This document shows, piece after piece, positions 13,720-23,683 of a stretch of DNA of 46,696 nt. The notes beneath the pieces are model-generated. The model was not told the origin of the DNA, searched no databases, and saw only the letters and a program-made list of their open reading frames with translations. Made by a program: the position numbers and the translations under genes. How positions within the stretch are numbered: position 1 is the stretch's first letter; every line of letters starts with the position of its first letter. The DNA is from Chlorokybus atmophyticus (lineage: Eukaryota > Streptophyta > Chlorokybophyceae > Chlorokybales > Chlorokybaceae): positions 1 to 46,696 of the forward strand of contig RHPI01003389.1 of the NCBI GenBank assembly GCA_009103225.1, read 5' to 3'.

Positions 13720-13985
13720 AAAGCGAATTGGGCGCAAACCAAAAGCTGTTTCAGCGCCATGTAACACCATGCGATTCCATCACATCGCACAGGACAGGCC
13801 TTCGACTCAGCAAACCTGTGTGGCAGAGCCTTTGAAGGCACATCATCACGTACGTAAGTCTTTTGTTTGATGGATGCGTGGCCCCTGATGCCACTGTCGA
13901 TGCTTGGACGGACCTGAGCTCAGGCCTAAGAGAGTGAAGCCAGCCTTGGGTTGTGCTGAGAGAAAGAGAACAAGGCAGCAGCAGG
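13720..13985. repeat. Dispersed repeat R2, right copy
   Basis: Second copy of the repeat at 7905-8160, with shared CATCACATCGCACAGGACAG and GACGGACCTGAGCTCAGGCC runs. Here it is followed within about 120 bases by the 3' end of the TIR-NB-ARC-TPR gene instead of the dehydrogenase start. Confidence 0.85.
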
Positions 13986-14053
13986 TCAGGCTACTGAACA
14001 ATCCTAGACCAGAGTCGTAATGCACAGCGCCCACATCTTAGTGTTTACGCAGG

Positions 14054-14110
14054 GTTGGGGGTGTTCAATTTTACTCCTAACCTAGGTGTATCTTAGTTGG
14101 GGGTGTTCAA
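14054..14110. repeat. 15-bp direct repeat at the 3' end of the TIR gene
   Basis: GTTGGGGGTGTTCAA occurs at 14054-14068 and again at 14096-14110. The second copy overlaps the stop codon (14107-14109) of the minus-strand gene, which cuts the seventh TPR unit short. It may be the footprint of an insertion or a local slippage duplication. Confidence 0.7.
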
Positions 14111-14889
14111 CTGTTCCGTCTGCGCAGGGCCTCTGCATCGTCGTGCTTGCCCAGCTCGCACAGGACATGTGCCAGGTTGTTGAGGGACTTCGCGGTGTTG
14201 GGGTGGTCCGATCCCAGCTGCGCTTCGCAAATCGCCAGTGCCCGTCTGTGCAGGGCCTCAGCGTCGTCGAGCTTGCCCAGCTCGTAGAGGACAAGTGCCA
14301 GGTTGTTGAGGGACTTCGCGGTGTCGGGGTGGTCCAATCCCAGCTGCGCTTCGCGAATCGCCAGTGCCCGTCTGTGCAGGGCCTCAGCGTCGTCATGCTT
14401 GCCCAGCTCGCACAGGACAGATGCCAGGTTGTTGAGGGACTTCGCGGTGTTGGGGTGGTCCGATCCCAGCTGCGCTTCGCGAATAGCCAGTGCCCGTCTG
14501 TGCAGGGCCTCAGCGTCGTCGAGCTTGCCCAGCTCGCACAGGACAGATGCCAGGTTGTTGAGGGACGTCGCGGTGTCGGGGTGGTCCGATCCCAGCTTCG
14601 CTTCCCAAATAGCCAGTGCCCGTCTGTGCAGGGCCTCAGCGTCGTCGAGCTTGCCCAGCTCGCACAGGACATGTGCCAGGTCGTTGAGGGACGTCGCGGT
14701 GTCGGGGTGGTCCGATCCCAGCTGCGCTTCACAAATAGCCAGTGCCCGTCTGTGCAGAGCCTCAGCATCGTCGTGCTTGCCCAGCTCGCACAGGACATCT
14801 GCCAGGTTGTTGAGGGACTTCCCGGTGTCGGGGTGGTCCGATCCCAGCTTCGCTTCCGAAATAGCCAGTGCCCGTCTTAGCAGGGCCTC
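14107..14889 (-). repeat. 126-bp tandem array encoding TPR units
   Basis: Six units of exactly 126 bases (boundaries 14889, 14763, 14637, 14511, 14385, 14259, 14133, read on the minus strand) are followed by a 27-base partial unit. Each encodes a variant of EALHRRALAI-EAQLGSDHPDTAKSLNNLA-VLCELGKLDDA. Variation is concentrated at a few residues (for example C, W, R or S after RALAI, and K or T before SLNN). This indicates recent unit duplication or homogenisation. Confidence 0.92.
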
Positions 14890-17005
14890 AGCCTTGCCGT
14901 ACCTGCCCTCGCATGTCAAGCAAGCGCCTTGCAAAGTCCACAGATGTGGCAAAAGTGTCATGTCTTGACATTCAACTTGCTGCAAGATGCGTTCACATCT
15001 GTGCAAGATACTCCAAGCCTTTGTTGTCTCATAGAGGACAATATAAAACTCCGCTAATGCCAGTGCAACATCAATGACCCGCTGCAAATAGTCCGCATCT
15101 AGCGGAACCTTGATCCCGCTGGGGTCACCACCCTCTGGCAAAGCCATGGACACTGCATACGCAAAGTGTTCCGTGTCTTGTCCAACCTTGCCCACTTCAG
15201 CGATAGCCAGAACCGCAGCCTGGGCGATCTGGACTCCCTCTTTCTTGCCATCCCATCTGCCAAAACTCTGCACCAGCGGGTGGAAAGCTATCCCTGCATC
15301 GAGAGTCCGCTCCGCTAATGCATACTTGTTGAGCAGTCCAGCCGCAACGTGGATATTATCAATGCTAACATCCTTCGCCAGCAATGTACAGGCAGCCTGT
15401 TTCAATAGGTCCAACCGTATTGGAGCTGCAGCAAACCATCCACCCAATCTCAATACGATTCTGGCCAAAGCAACTGCCTGAGGTGGATGTCTGGCATCAC
15501 TCAACATCATCTCCATACTCGTAGCAAACAAAGTTGTTAGATGCGGGCTAGTTTGGAATTCGGGGTCATCCAGTTCCTGGTTGAAGATCTCAACACCTTC
15601 AGTGTCAAGCAGGTTCAAGACCCACTCCGGGCCGCTCCCATACTCATGCATCAGCTTAGCAGAAACTGATAGGGATAAAGCATGGCACCCTAGAGCCACA
15701 GCCAGCTCCTTGACCTTTGCATCGGGAGTCTCTGGCGGCAAACCCGATTTGAGCAATTGACACGCATACATCTCTTCAAGGTTCTTCAGCTCCAGGAGGC
15801 CTTGGCTGGTTGAATACATGCGCTGACGGGCAGTCAGTATGACATGGCAAGGGCCTTCCCGCGGCAGGTATCCCGGATACTGATGCTCGTCATCCACGTT
15901 GTCTAACACCAGGAGACAAGGGGTTTCAGACTGTTCAAGCGCTGTCCGGATCGTCAATACACCATCTCGGTTCGGGTCCCGCACACTCGAATGCATCGTC
16001 CCAGACCTGTCATGAAAGGGTCTTTACCAAGCGTACCACATTAACAGTTTACATAAGCATCATAATCTTGCTCAAAGCTAGCAAACGCTCTTACCCGGTG
16101 TCGACAGCGCCTAGGCTGATGCCCAGCGGAGCTGCCAACCCAAGGAAGTTAACCTGCAACAAGTCTTTGCTGGCGGCAATCCAGAGCAGTTTGTCGTATT
16201 GGTTTTTATGGCTATAAGCGTACTTCAACGCCAGGTGCGTCTTGCCGGAACCCCCCATGCCTTGGATGCAGACACAGCCACATTCATCTTTCAGCATGTT
16301 CTTCAGCTCTGTCATCTCTTGGCTCCTTCCAATGAAGAGCTTTTTGTCACGATATGGCACCGTGTTGACTCTCTTTCCTGTTGTGCAGACTCGTCTGAGC
16401 CTCTTGCAAACTTTTTGCACAATCGAATCCACATAGGTGTCCTCGTAATTGTCATGTTTTGACATAACGTCCATGCATACAACCGCGAGCTCACAAATCA
16501 CTTGCGTCCAGTCCGCTTCATTCATGCCGCATTTTGTCCACAGCTGCCCCCCGTGATGCTCCCAGGCTGTACCTACTGCAAGCATAGACACACATACGCA
16601 TGACAAACAGACTTGAGGACCGACTTGTTTATCCCCGTGAATAATCGGTATACCTTTCTTGTTCTTGATCGCCTCTGCATCTATGTCATCAGGAGTGATA
16701 TGGTAACAGGCTGGCATGCAGTTTCCTCGATCCAGAAACACTCGCAGCTCCTTCATGCACCAGTAGCTCTCAAAGAACTGCGGAGACAACACCACGATGC
16801 CGCATTTCGCCGTTCGCATGGCTGAGTCCATTTCCACAGAAGAAAGATCTCCCATACAGAGTATCCTGTCGTCGAAGAACACCCGCAGCTTCTGCTTCTT
16901 AAGCTCGCGGTTCAGCCATGCGCTGAATGTCCTCTTTGTGTCCGGACCCCGATGACAGAGAAACACGTCGTAACCTTCTTCCCGAGTTGCTTGCTGTGCA
17001 GCCAT
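14107..17005 (-). CDS. TIR-NB-ARC-TPR receptor (TNP-like)
   Basis: Two exons, 17005-16095 and 16006-14107, join across an 88-base GT-AG intron into 936 residues. The start ATG (17003-17005) precedes a plant-type TIR domain (about 12-150): YDVFLCHRGPDTKRTF, a BB-loop-like FFDDRILCMGD and SYWCMKEL, whose Glu86 matches the position of the NADase glutamate of plant TIRs. NB-ARC follows with a P-loop GMGGSGKT (249-256), CLLVLDNVDD (Walker B), HVILTARQR (sensor-like), GCHALSL (GLPL-like) and FHPLVQ (MHD-like). The C-terminus has six full 42-residue TPR units of kinesin-light-chain type plus a truncated seventh. Known plant TIR-NB-ARC proteins with TPRs (TNP class) are the closest architecture. Immune or cell-death signalling is inferred from the family. 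Residues around 130-150 (QVCLSCVCVSML) might be a short unspliced intron; the frame is open either way. Confidence 0.9.
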
Positions 17006-17269
17006 GAATCCACGGCAAGCCTCGAGTCACCACCACCACCAGCGGTGCTGCAGCAGCACCAAGTCGAAGTGATACTAGTGAGGGTATCCAACTACAAGCC
17101 TGCAGTCAGTGGTTTGAAGCAGAGCAGCCGAGCACAACGCAGCGCAGTGGATTGTGAAAACAGAAGCATACCTCTTTCCGGAAGACCAGCTCGACCGCCG
17201 AGCTGTCCTTCCCAAACTTCGCCCGCCGCCCCCGCCGCCGCCGCCGCCGCAAACCATCAATCCATGGCG

Positions 17270-17372
17270 TGGAGATTGCAAAGGTTGTTCATCGAGGCGG
17301 TGAGGAGCATTGTGGAGGAGGGGAGAGTGAGGGCGGCGGTGACGAAAGTCATGGACTTTTGGAGGGAGGTGA
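17270..17372 (+). pseudogene. Lone dehydrogenase exon fragment
   Basis: An open segment encodes LQRLFIEAVRSIVEEGRVRA, continues through VTKVMDFW and ends at a GTGAGA donor. It matches the frame-corrected dehydrogenase exon at 10250-10335 (VEEGRIKPAVTRVMDFWR). No upstream or downstream dehydrogenase exon is found: the TIR gene lies immediately 5', in the opposite direction. It is therefore a stranded piece of a second dehydrogenase copy. Confidence 0.75.
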
Positions 17373-17448
17373 GAGATGTGCGTGCGTGCGTGTGTGTACG
17401 CAGAGTAGTTGAGATTGCTTGCGCTTGGCATAGAGTGTTTCGTTATGG

Positions 17449-18240
17449 TTAACTATACCATATAGTCAAAAACAGCCCCAGCACAGCCTCCTCAAACTCA
17501 TGCTCAACGACTGACTGCATGGATACAAAATAGTGTGGTGTACCCGCCCCCGCGCGCAGTAGTAGTTGCACATTGCACTGTATGTGCGCGCAGACGTACG
17601 CAGTGCCATGCACCACTCGATGTCCTCCCAGCACGCCCTCTCGGTAACAATCGGCGAAGAGGGGGAGAGAGGGGATGTGTGTGTGTGAGGAGGGAGGGAG
17701 AGACAGAGAGAGGGTGCAGATGGGGCCGTAGAGGATGTGGGCGTTGGCGAACGGGTCCGACCTGCATACAAGTTGGGGATGTGTTGGGTATGATCGGGGT
17801 GCATACCGCATAACGCATGAGCGACGACGCACCTCGCGTTGAGTGTCCGTAGAAGTCGTGGTAACCGCTGATGATCGAGTCTCCAGCTGAGATGGTCATG
17901 CCAGCAATGACCACTTCGAAGAATGTTGTGTTTGTTTTGCTGTTTAAGTGCGCAGCCACCATGGCCTTCACTCAGCCGCTATTGAGTTGTATGTTCACAC
18001 TTGTTGCTGTTGTTGTCACCTTCCCCCCCCACGACTAACAACAAGAATAAGAAGAGCAGCACGTGTCTCGCATATCAACACACACACCACTGCACGTCCG
18101 TGAAGCACACGATGGATGACCACGTCCTTGTTGTTGGGATTGAGAAGGGATTCGCATCGTTGACGCGCTCCTCCCCACCAACGAAGCGGAGAGGTGTCTT
18201 CGATGAAGGATTGGATGGACGGCTGGCAGAGCCTGTGTGA
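17449..18240 (-). pseudogene. Unrecognised coding-like remnant U2
   Basis: Second copy of U1. On the minus strand it has FFEVVIAGMTISAGDSIISG followed by YHDFYG, a GTGCGT donor, a TGCAG acceptor, DPFANAHILYGP, and SVVEHEFEEAVLGLF near the 3' end; around 18110-18190 it has RVNDANPFSIPTTRTW. A one-base difference in the FYG segment relative to U1 breaks the frame across the candidate junction. The family is not recognised. It is more complete than U1 but still not readable as one gene. Confidence 0.4.
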
Positions 18241-18295
18241 GGAGTTTGGTGTGGAGAAATGAGTTACTAGCCTCCTGCTGTGTGCAGGAGAGTGT

Positions 18296-18410
18296 GTGTA
18301 TGAGCGTGCGCGTGCGCGTGCATGTGCGCGCGCGTGTGTGCGCATGTGTGGGTCTGTCTGCGCGTGCGTCAATGTGTGTGCGCGTGTGTGTCTGTTCACG
18401 TGCGTGCTAG
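18296..18410. repeat. GT/GC-rich alternating microsatellite
   Basis: Mixed TG, CG and CATG steps with short interruptions, the counterpart of 12326-12430 in the first block. Confidence 0.6.
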
Positions 18411-19118
18411 TGCGTGCAGGCCGTATCTCGCATGACACACACCTGTCAACAACCTCCACCCCTCTGACTTGCTGTCCCACGACGACAACCACCACAGCAA
18501 CAACTTCATGCGCGTCTGCATTTGACATCGCACTCTGGCGCAGCTGGAGTAAACGCCACCACGACCCGTTACCTGTGCCTGGGGATAGGGGAGTTGGTTT
18601 TGCTGACATGCAACAACAACAGAGTGGTGCTTGTTGGTTGATACTCACTCACATGCACTCACACGCGCACACACATGTACTCATCGTCTCACTATGCAAC
18701 CTAATTGTGTCGCGCGTCTCTGGGAAGGGGGTGGGAGCAGCAGCGGTAGCAAGCAGCAGGCACCTGAATCTGCTGTCGTTGTGTTGCATGCGGAAACACG
18801 TGCAACAACGACGACCACAAAACCACCACCAAAACAAACAAGCTCCTTTGCTTCCGCTGCTCATTGTCCTTCAATCCCAGGCATATGGAACAGTATGCCG
18901 ATCGGCTTCGTTCGTGTTCGTGCATGTACTGTACTCTGTAGAGCGTACACAATACGCTAGCTGACACAACATGCAGTGTGTATACAGCGGTTTATATATG
19001 TAAGCGAGCGCGTAATGTACGCTCTCGTACCTCCAACGCACGCATCCCCGCCTTTCTCACACACACACGTGTCCACCGCACAGCGTTTGTGCCAGTGACT
19101 CCGCAAGCCAAGCCTAGG

Positions 19119-19142
19119 CCCAGGCCTAGGCCTAGGCCTGGG
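19119..19142. promoter_or_regulatory. 24-bp palindrome upstream of reductase copy B
   Basis: Same CCTAGG-rich perfect palindrome as at 558-581 and 1795-1818, about 100 bases before the first-exon ATG at 19242. A TATA-like stretch lies near 18991-18999. Confidence 0.5.
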
Positions 19143-19241
19143 TTTTGGCTTGGCTTGGCCCAGTGTCCTCGCCAGTCTCAGCGACATGCATGCTATCGCT
19201 TTGCATGTGTTGCACCGCTTCATTCGTGCCTGGCAGCGGCC

Positions 19242-22200
19242 ATGCTCGCGTGGCCGGCGGCGTCGGTGGCGTCGGCGGCGGTCGGGGGGGCGCTGTCGCC
19301 GTGCTGCTCGCTGCTGCCACGCCTGCCTGACGGCAGCGCTCCACAAGCCGTAGTCGGCCGATCTTGCCGTCGTCATACTCCTCCTCAACGACACCGCCGC
19401 CGCAGCCAGCATACCACCGCAGCTCAGCCTCCCCGCGCATGCAGCAGCGACGCCAACACCGACGACGACGCTCACAACAGCCGCAACCACAGCCACAACC
19501 TCACCAGCGTCACCCGCAGAGAGGCGTTGGTGGTAGGGCCCGCCGCGATAATGGCCGCCGCGATAATGGCCGCCGCGGCCGCTGGTTCTGAGGAGGAGGC
19601 GAAGGCGGCGGCGGCGGCGGCTTCGCCCACGTCGTCGTCCGCAGCCGTCACCACCACCACCAACTTGCCGTTGGTAGGATTCCTGCGAGTGGAGCAGTTG
19701 ACATGGCCCAATCCGCACAGTCATGTTGTGTCTGAGCCATTGACTATCATCATCATCATCTCTGCCTTGTCTGTCTGACTGCCTCCTGCTTTGCTGCCGT
19801 GTGAGACGTTCGTACGCTATTCGCTATCCGGTGCATTCATTTCATTGCTGGACTCTCAAGCATTTCAGCATTCGCTGTGCCACTTACAGGCACATGCACG
19901 CTCATGGCTGCCTTCTGCAACCATCAATCAGAACCCAATCACCATTACATTGGCTCAGGCAACAGCACAATCAGTAGCACGCACGCACGCATGGCAGCAA
20001 GGCACCGAAGGCAATGGGCTAACATACAGATCGCGATGGCAAGCACACGCACACGCACGAGCTGGTGCACACCCCCTCCCCCTCCCTCCCCACCCACCCA
20101 CCCACCCACCCACACACGCAGGTCCCCCCCGGCCTCCCCCTCTCCCCCTCGGGTCTCCTCCCCTCCGCGATCGTCAAGGGCTGCTGGCAGCTGTCGGGCG
20201 GGCACAGGGGGGAGCGCGACACGGACAGGACCGCGGGGAGGGAGGCGGTCCAGGACTTTGAGAAGTTCGTGGAGGCTGGTGAGGGAGAGATGAGAGAGAG
20301 AGTTGTTGGAGTGTGTGTGAGAGTGAGAGAGAAGAGGGGTTGATCGTGTGAGTGAGGACTTGCGTGTGTGGGTGCGTGCGTGTACATGTATGGTGTATAC
20401 ATGTGTGGGGCACCAGTAGTAGTCCTTGCTGCTGAGTGCATGTGTTATGTAGACAGACTTGCAGTCCAAACAACGTCACTGTTGAGCAGAGCAGCACATA
20501 CATGCACGCACGATCTCACACACCTCCCTCCCTCCCTGCCTGCCTGCCTGCACGCACGCACGCACGCATCTTCACACACACACACCCCGCCCCTTCTTCC
20601 CAGGCATCACCACCTTCGACACCGCGGACATCTACGGCCCCTCCGAGTCCCTCATCGGCCGCTACCTATCCACTCTGAGAAAGAAGAGCGGCGTCGCGGT
20701 GTTCACCAAGATGTGTCTGTTCGGCCAGGACCAGGCGGACCCCACGTTCGAGTTCGTCAGGAGGAAGGTCGAGGGGAGCAGGGAGAGGATGGGGATGGAG
20801 AGGATCGACATGGTGCAGTTTTATTGGCAGGTGAGAGGAAAGGAGTGTGTGTGTGTGTGTGTGTGTCATGATGTGTGTGTCCCATCGCAGCATAGTTTCT
20901 GTCTGTTACTTGTATTGCAGTTTGTGACAGGCTTTGGTTGGTTGTTGTCGTGTTTGGATAAGTCGTTTGTGTTGTTTGACTTGCTTGGCGTGCAGGGTAC
21001 TGCGCACTGCGCTGTGTGTATGTGCCGTGCTTGTTGACCGCATGTTGTGAGTGCAGCATACAAGCAACTGTGTATCAAGAACTGCAACTATGCATTCACA
21101 TTCACAGTTGCATATGCAGACACGAGTCCGCTTGTCGAGGCAAGTGCAGTGCACTGTCGGAACAGAACCTTGTGGTTGTGTCGTACTTTCACGTCACTGT
21201 CGGTTCTCCCTCACTCTCTTTGTGCGTCTCAGGACTACTCCATCCCCAACTACGTGACGGCCGCCAAGCACCTGTCCACGCTGCAGGCGCAGGGCCGCAT
21301 CCGCGCCATCGGCGTCACCAACTTCGACGTGCCGCGAATGCGGGAGATGATGGATGCAGGGGTGAAGATTGAAGCCGCGCAAGTAGGCATGCATGCGCGT
21401 GCGCGTGCATATGTGCGAGTGTGTGTGTGCGTGTGTGTGCATGTATACATGTGCTCATCAATTGTGCGCGTGCATGTACACATGCGCGTGCGCGTGCGCG
21501 TGCGCGTGCGCGTGCGCGTGCGCGTGCGCGTGCGCGTGCGCGTGTGTGTGTGTGTGTGTGTGTGTGTGTAGCTTATGTACAAAGGGTGTCCGTGCGTGCG
21601 TGTGCATGTGTGAGCACCTGCACGTATGTGTCATTGTTGTGTCACCAACAACCTACCCACGTTCCCACCTGACATCCTTCGCTTGAAATCCAGGTTCAGT
21701 ACTCCCTGTTGGACCGGCGTCCCGAGAACGGCATGGTGGACTTTTGCCGTGAGAACAACGTCAAGATGCTGCCGTATGGTGTTGTGGCCGGTGGCTTCCT
21801 CAGCGACAAGTACCTCGGCAAGACCTTCGCCGAGGCGCGCAAGGACATCAACACGTACAGCAAGCAGAAGTACGCGTCCGTCATAAACCAGGTGCGTGTG
21901 GTGGGTTTAAGTCCGTTGGTATGGCAGGTGTGCGCATAGTTTACTCATGGCGGCAATGGTTGGTGCATGTGCCATGCCTGACTTCATTCGATGTACTATG
22001 TACTATGTACTACTAGCATCAGCAAGCAGCAGATCTAGTGTGCACGCAGGCTTATATACGCACACGCCAGTGTATGCAGCGTGCTTTCATTCATGTAGAA
22101 AGAGCTGTATATGTGCGTGTGTGCACGCACGCATACAGCTCTTTCTACAGCGTGTATATGTACATAATTCTACTGGGTATGCTCAGTTGCAACCCGCCAC

Positions 22201-22525
22201 AATGTCTCGCCTCACGAATGTCAACCTTACTCAGGTCGGCGGCTGGGACTGGTTCCAGGATCTCCTTGGTGTCCTGAGAAGTGTGGCCGACCGTCACAAC
22301 GCGAGCGTGTCGAACGTTGCAACGCGTTGGGTCCTGCAGCGTCCCTCTGGCGTCGTGGCCGCCGCGATCGTCGGGGCACGCAACGCCGCGCACGTCGACG
22401 ACCACCGACGCGCGTTCGCGTTCGAGTTGAGCAAAGAGGATCTTGCGCGGATTGATGAGGTGTTGGAGAAGGGGAAGAGGCCGAGAGGGGATTGCTACAC
22501 ATGGGAAAGGGGGGGAGTGTTCTGA
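19242..22525 (+). CDS. Aldo/keto reductase, copy B (intact, with leader)
   Basis: Six exons, 19242-19673, 20122-20278, 20604-20830, 21233-21382, 21694-21891 and 22235-22525, join in frame to 484 residues. The first exon gives a 144-residue leader: an Ala/Ser/Arg-rich part, then SVTRREALVVGPAAIMAAAI, a twin-arginine motif followed by a small-residue hydrophobic stretch, then an Ala/Thr linker. This resembles a bipartite plastid plus thylakoid-lumen Tat signal. The reductase barrel keeps the catalytic Asp, Tyr (FDTADIYGPSE) and Lys (VFTKMCLF), with QFYW where the catalytic His is expected. It differs from copy A at only a few residues (for example MERIDM/VERIDM, VKMLP/VKLLP, VGGWD/VGAWD, SKEDLA/SEEDLA). 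The substrate is unknown. The targeting is inferred from composition only. Confidence 0.92.
21463..21570. repeat. 108-base alternating purine-pyrimidine run (Z-DNA prone), copy B
   Basis: An uninterrupted pyrimidine-purine alternation contains about ten CGTGCG-type hexamers and then (TG)n. It lies in the fourth intron of the reductase and is expanded relative to 64 bases in copy A. Confidence 0.88.
22095..22148. repeat. Long hairpin in the last intron of reductase copy B
   Basis: Arms of 25 bases match at 23 positions (GTAGAAAGAGCTGTAT against ATACAGCTCTTTCTAC) around a four-base TGTG loop. It is better paired than the copy A version at 4745-4799. Confidence 0.8.
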
Positions 22526-22787
22526 GCGGGGGGCGAGTGTGTTTGATGTTGTTGTTCGTGTTGGGTTTGGCACATTGCCTCGCCTTGATGTGATGTTGGG
22601 CCAGGTTGAGGCCTACATTTGTAGTTAACTACTATGTTTCTTTGAGCAGAGAGTTGTTTTGGCACGTTGGCTCGGGATGTTGTGGGGTTGGGTTGAGGGG
22701 TGTTGTGCAAACAAGGTGTTTTTATGTGGTGAGAGGCAGGAGGGGTGTTGCATGATCAGGGGGACGATTCGCGGATAAAACAATTGT

Positions 22788-22792
22788 TGTAA
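22788..22792 (+). terminator. TGTAA polyadenylation-like signal, reductase copy B
   Basis: TGTAA about 260 bases after the stop, at the place equivalent to 5435-5439. Confidence 0.4.
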
Positions 22793-23259
22793 AATGCGTG
22801 ATATTTTCTATTCTAAGAACAACAGGCCATACAGTGTTGCTACGCGGTTTTGGTTTTTGCGTGTTTTAAGTGACTGTATGTTTGAAGGCAGTCGTGATTG
22901 CGCGCAGTTTTGGTGAAGATGGGATGATTTCATGTACTTGCGTGCGTTAGAGCGCGGAGTTGGCCAACACGTTGCCCCAACAAATTGTGTCACCGAGGGA
23001 CCGTTTGCATTGAGGGTGTACTTGCACACTGATTGCAATTGTTGAAGTTCTTGTTTGATTTGATACAAGTCTGCAATGGTGGGTGATGTTAGCCAAAGCA
23101 ATCCCTCCGGAATACAACGATAACAAAAGCACACCAATGCGATCCCTTTAGAATACAACAATGACAAAAGCACACCAAGAATTCCAATTCTTAAGTTTGT
23201 GCAATTCATGAAAAAACGACTTGCCAGTAAAAGGAAGGTAGGTCTACGAAATAGGCATG

Positions 23260-23683
23260 CAGAAGCATACTATCTATGTCGTCGAATGCATGCCTTGTGG
23301 TCGAATCTTCGCAATCACAGCATACGGTATGTACACGTGTGCAGGCTCAGGCCGACCTGTCGACAACCAATACCTGCACCGCGAGAAAGTTTGCTGGCCA
23401 CAACCGCAACTTAGTAAAGCATGCAAAGGAATTTGAAGTTAAACTCCTTTTCGTCGACAATGTATAAAAGGAGATGAAAGCGCCTGTGGAGAAAACGCGT
23501 TCGAAGACGGCCACCGTGCGAGGAGAGATCTCCAGAGCAACAATACTCGCAACCGAATTCATAAGCATCTCTAGCACATTAATGTTCCCGCAATTGCTTT
23601 CCGTATTGCCGAACGACCTCCACAAGTGCAACAAGTGGACTCCGGCCACTAGCTATGGTCGCAAAAGACGCTACCGTGAGTGA
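23260..23683 (+). pseudogene. Decayed coding-like remnant in the duplication tail (copy B)
   Basis: Counterpart of 5859-6240. It encodes LVKHAKEFEVKLLFVDNV, then a stop, then KEMKAPVEKTRSKTATVRGE and PQLLSVLPNDLHKCNKWT in the same frame. An upstream frame change separates it from a CMPCGRIFA-type stretch that is continuous in copy A. Family not recognised. Confidence 0.35.
23657..23675. repeat. Inverted hairpin at the right breakpoint of copy B
   Basis: GGTCGCAAAAGACGCTACC is the reverse complement, with one difference, of the segment at 6260-6278. The flanking sequence up to it is in the same orientation in both copies. Confidence 0.7.

Larger units (their letters stand above)
18497..23675 (+). 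repeat. Segmental duplication, copy B (aldo/keto reductase unit)
   Basis: It matches 1123-6278, starting with about 70 bases equivalent to the end of unit 0 and then the whole of unit A. Exon lengths are identical to copy A for exons 2-6 (157, 227, 150, 198 and 291 bases). Introns are alignable throughout, with indels mostly in TG/CG tracts. Confidence 0.93.

Noticed and set aside
14086-14880. A 264-residue plus-strand open frame and a 238-residue minus-frame shadow over the TPR array
   Set aside because: They are antisense or alternate-frame readings of the 126-bp repeat. The minus-strand TPR frame continues into a complete NB-ARC protein and explains the sequence.
16570-16625. A short intron inside the TIR exon
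   Set aside because: The frame is open through it and the candidate donors are weak. It is kept as possible retained sequence instead of being called.
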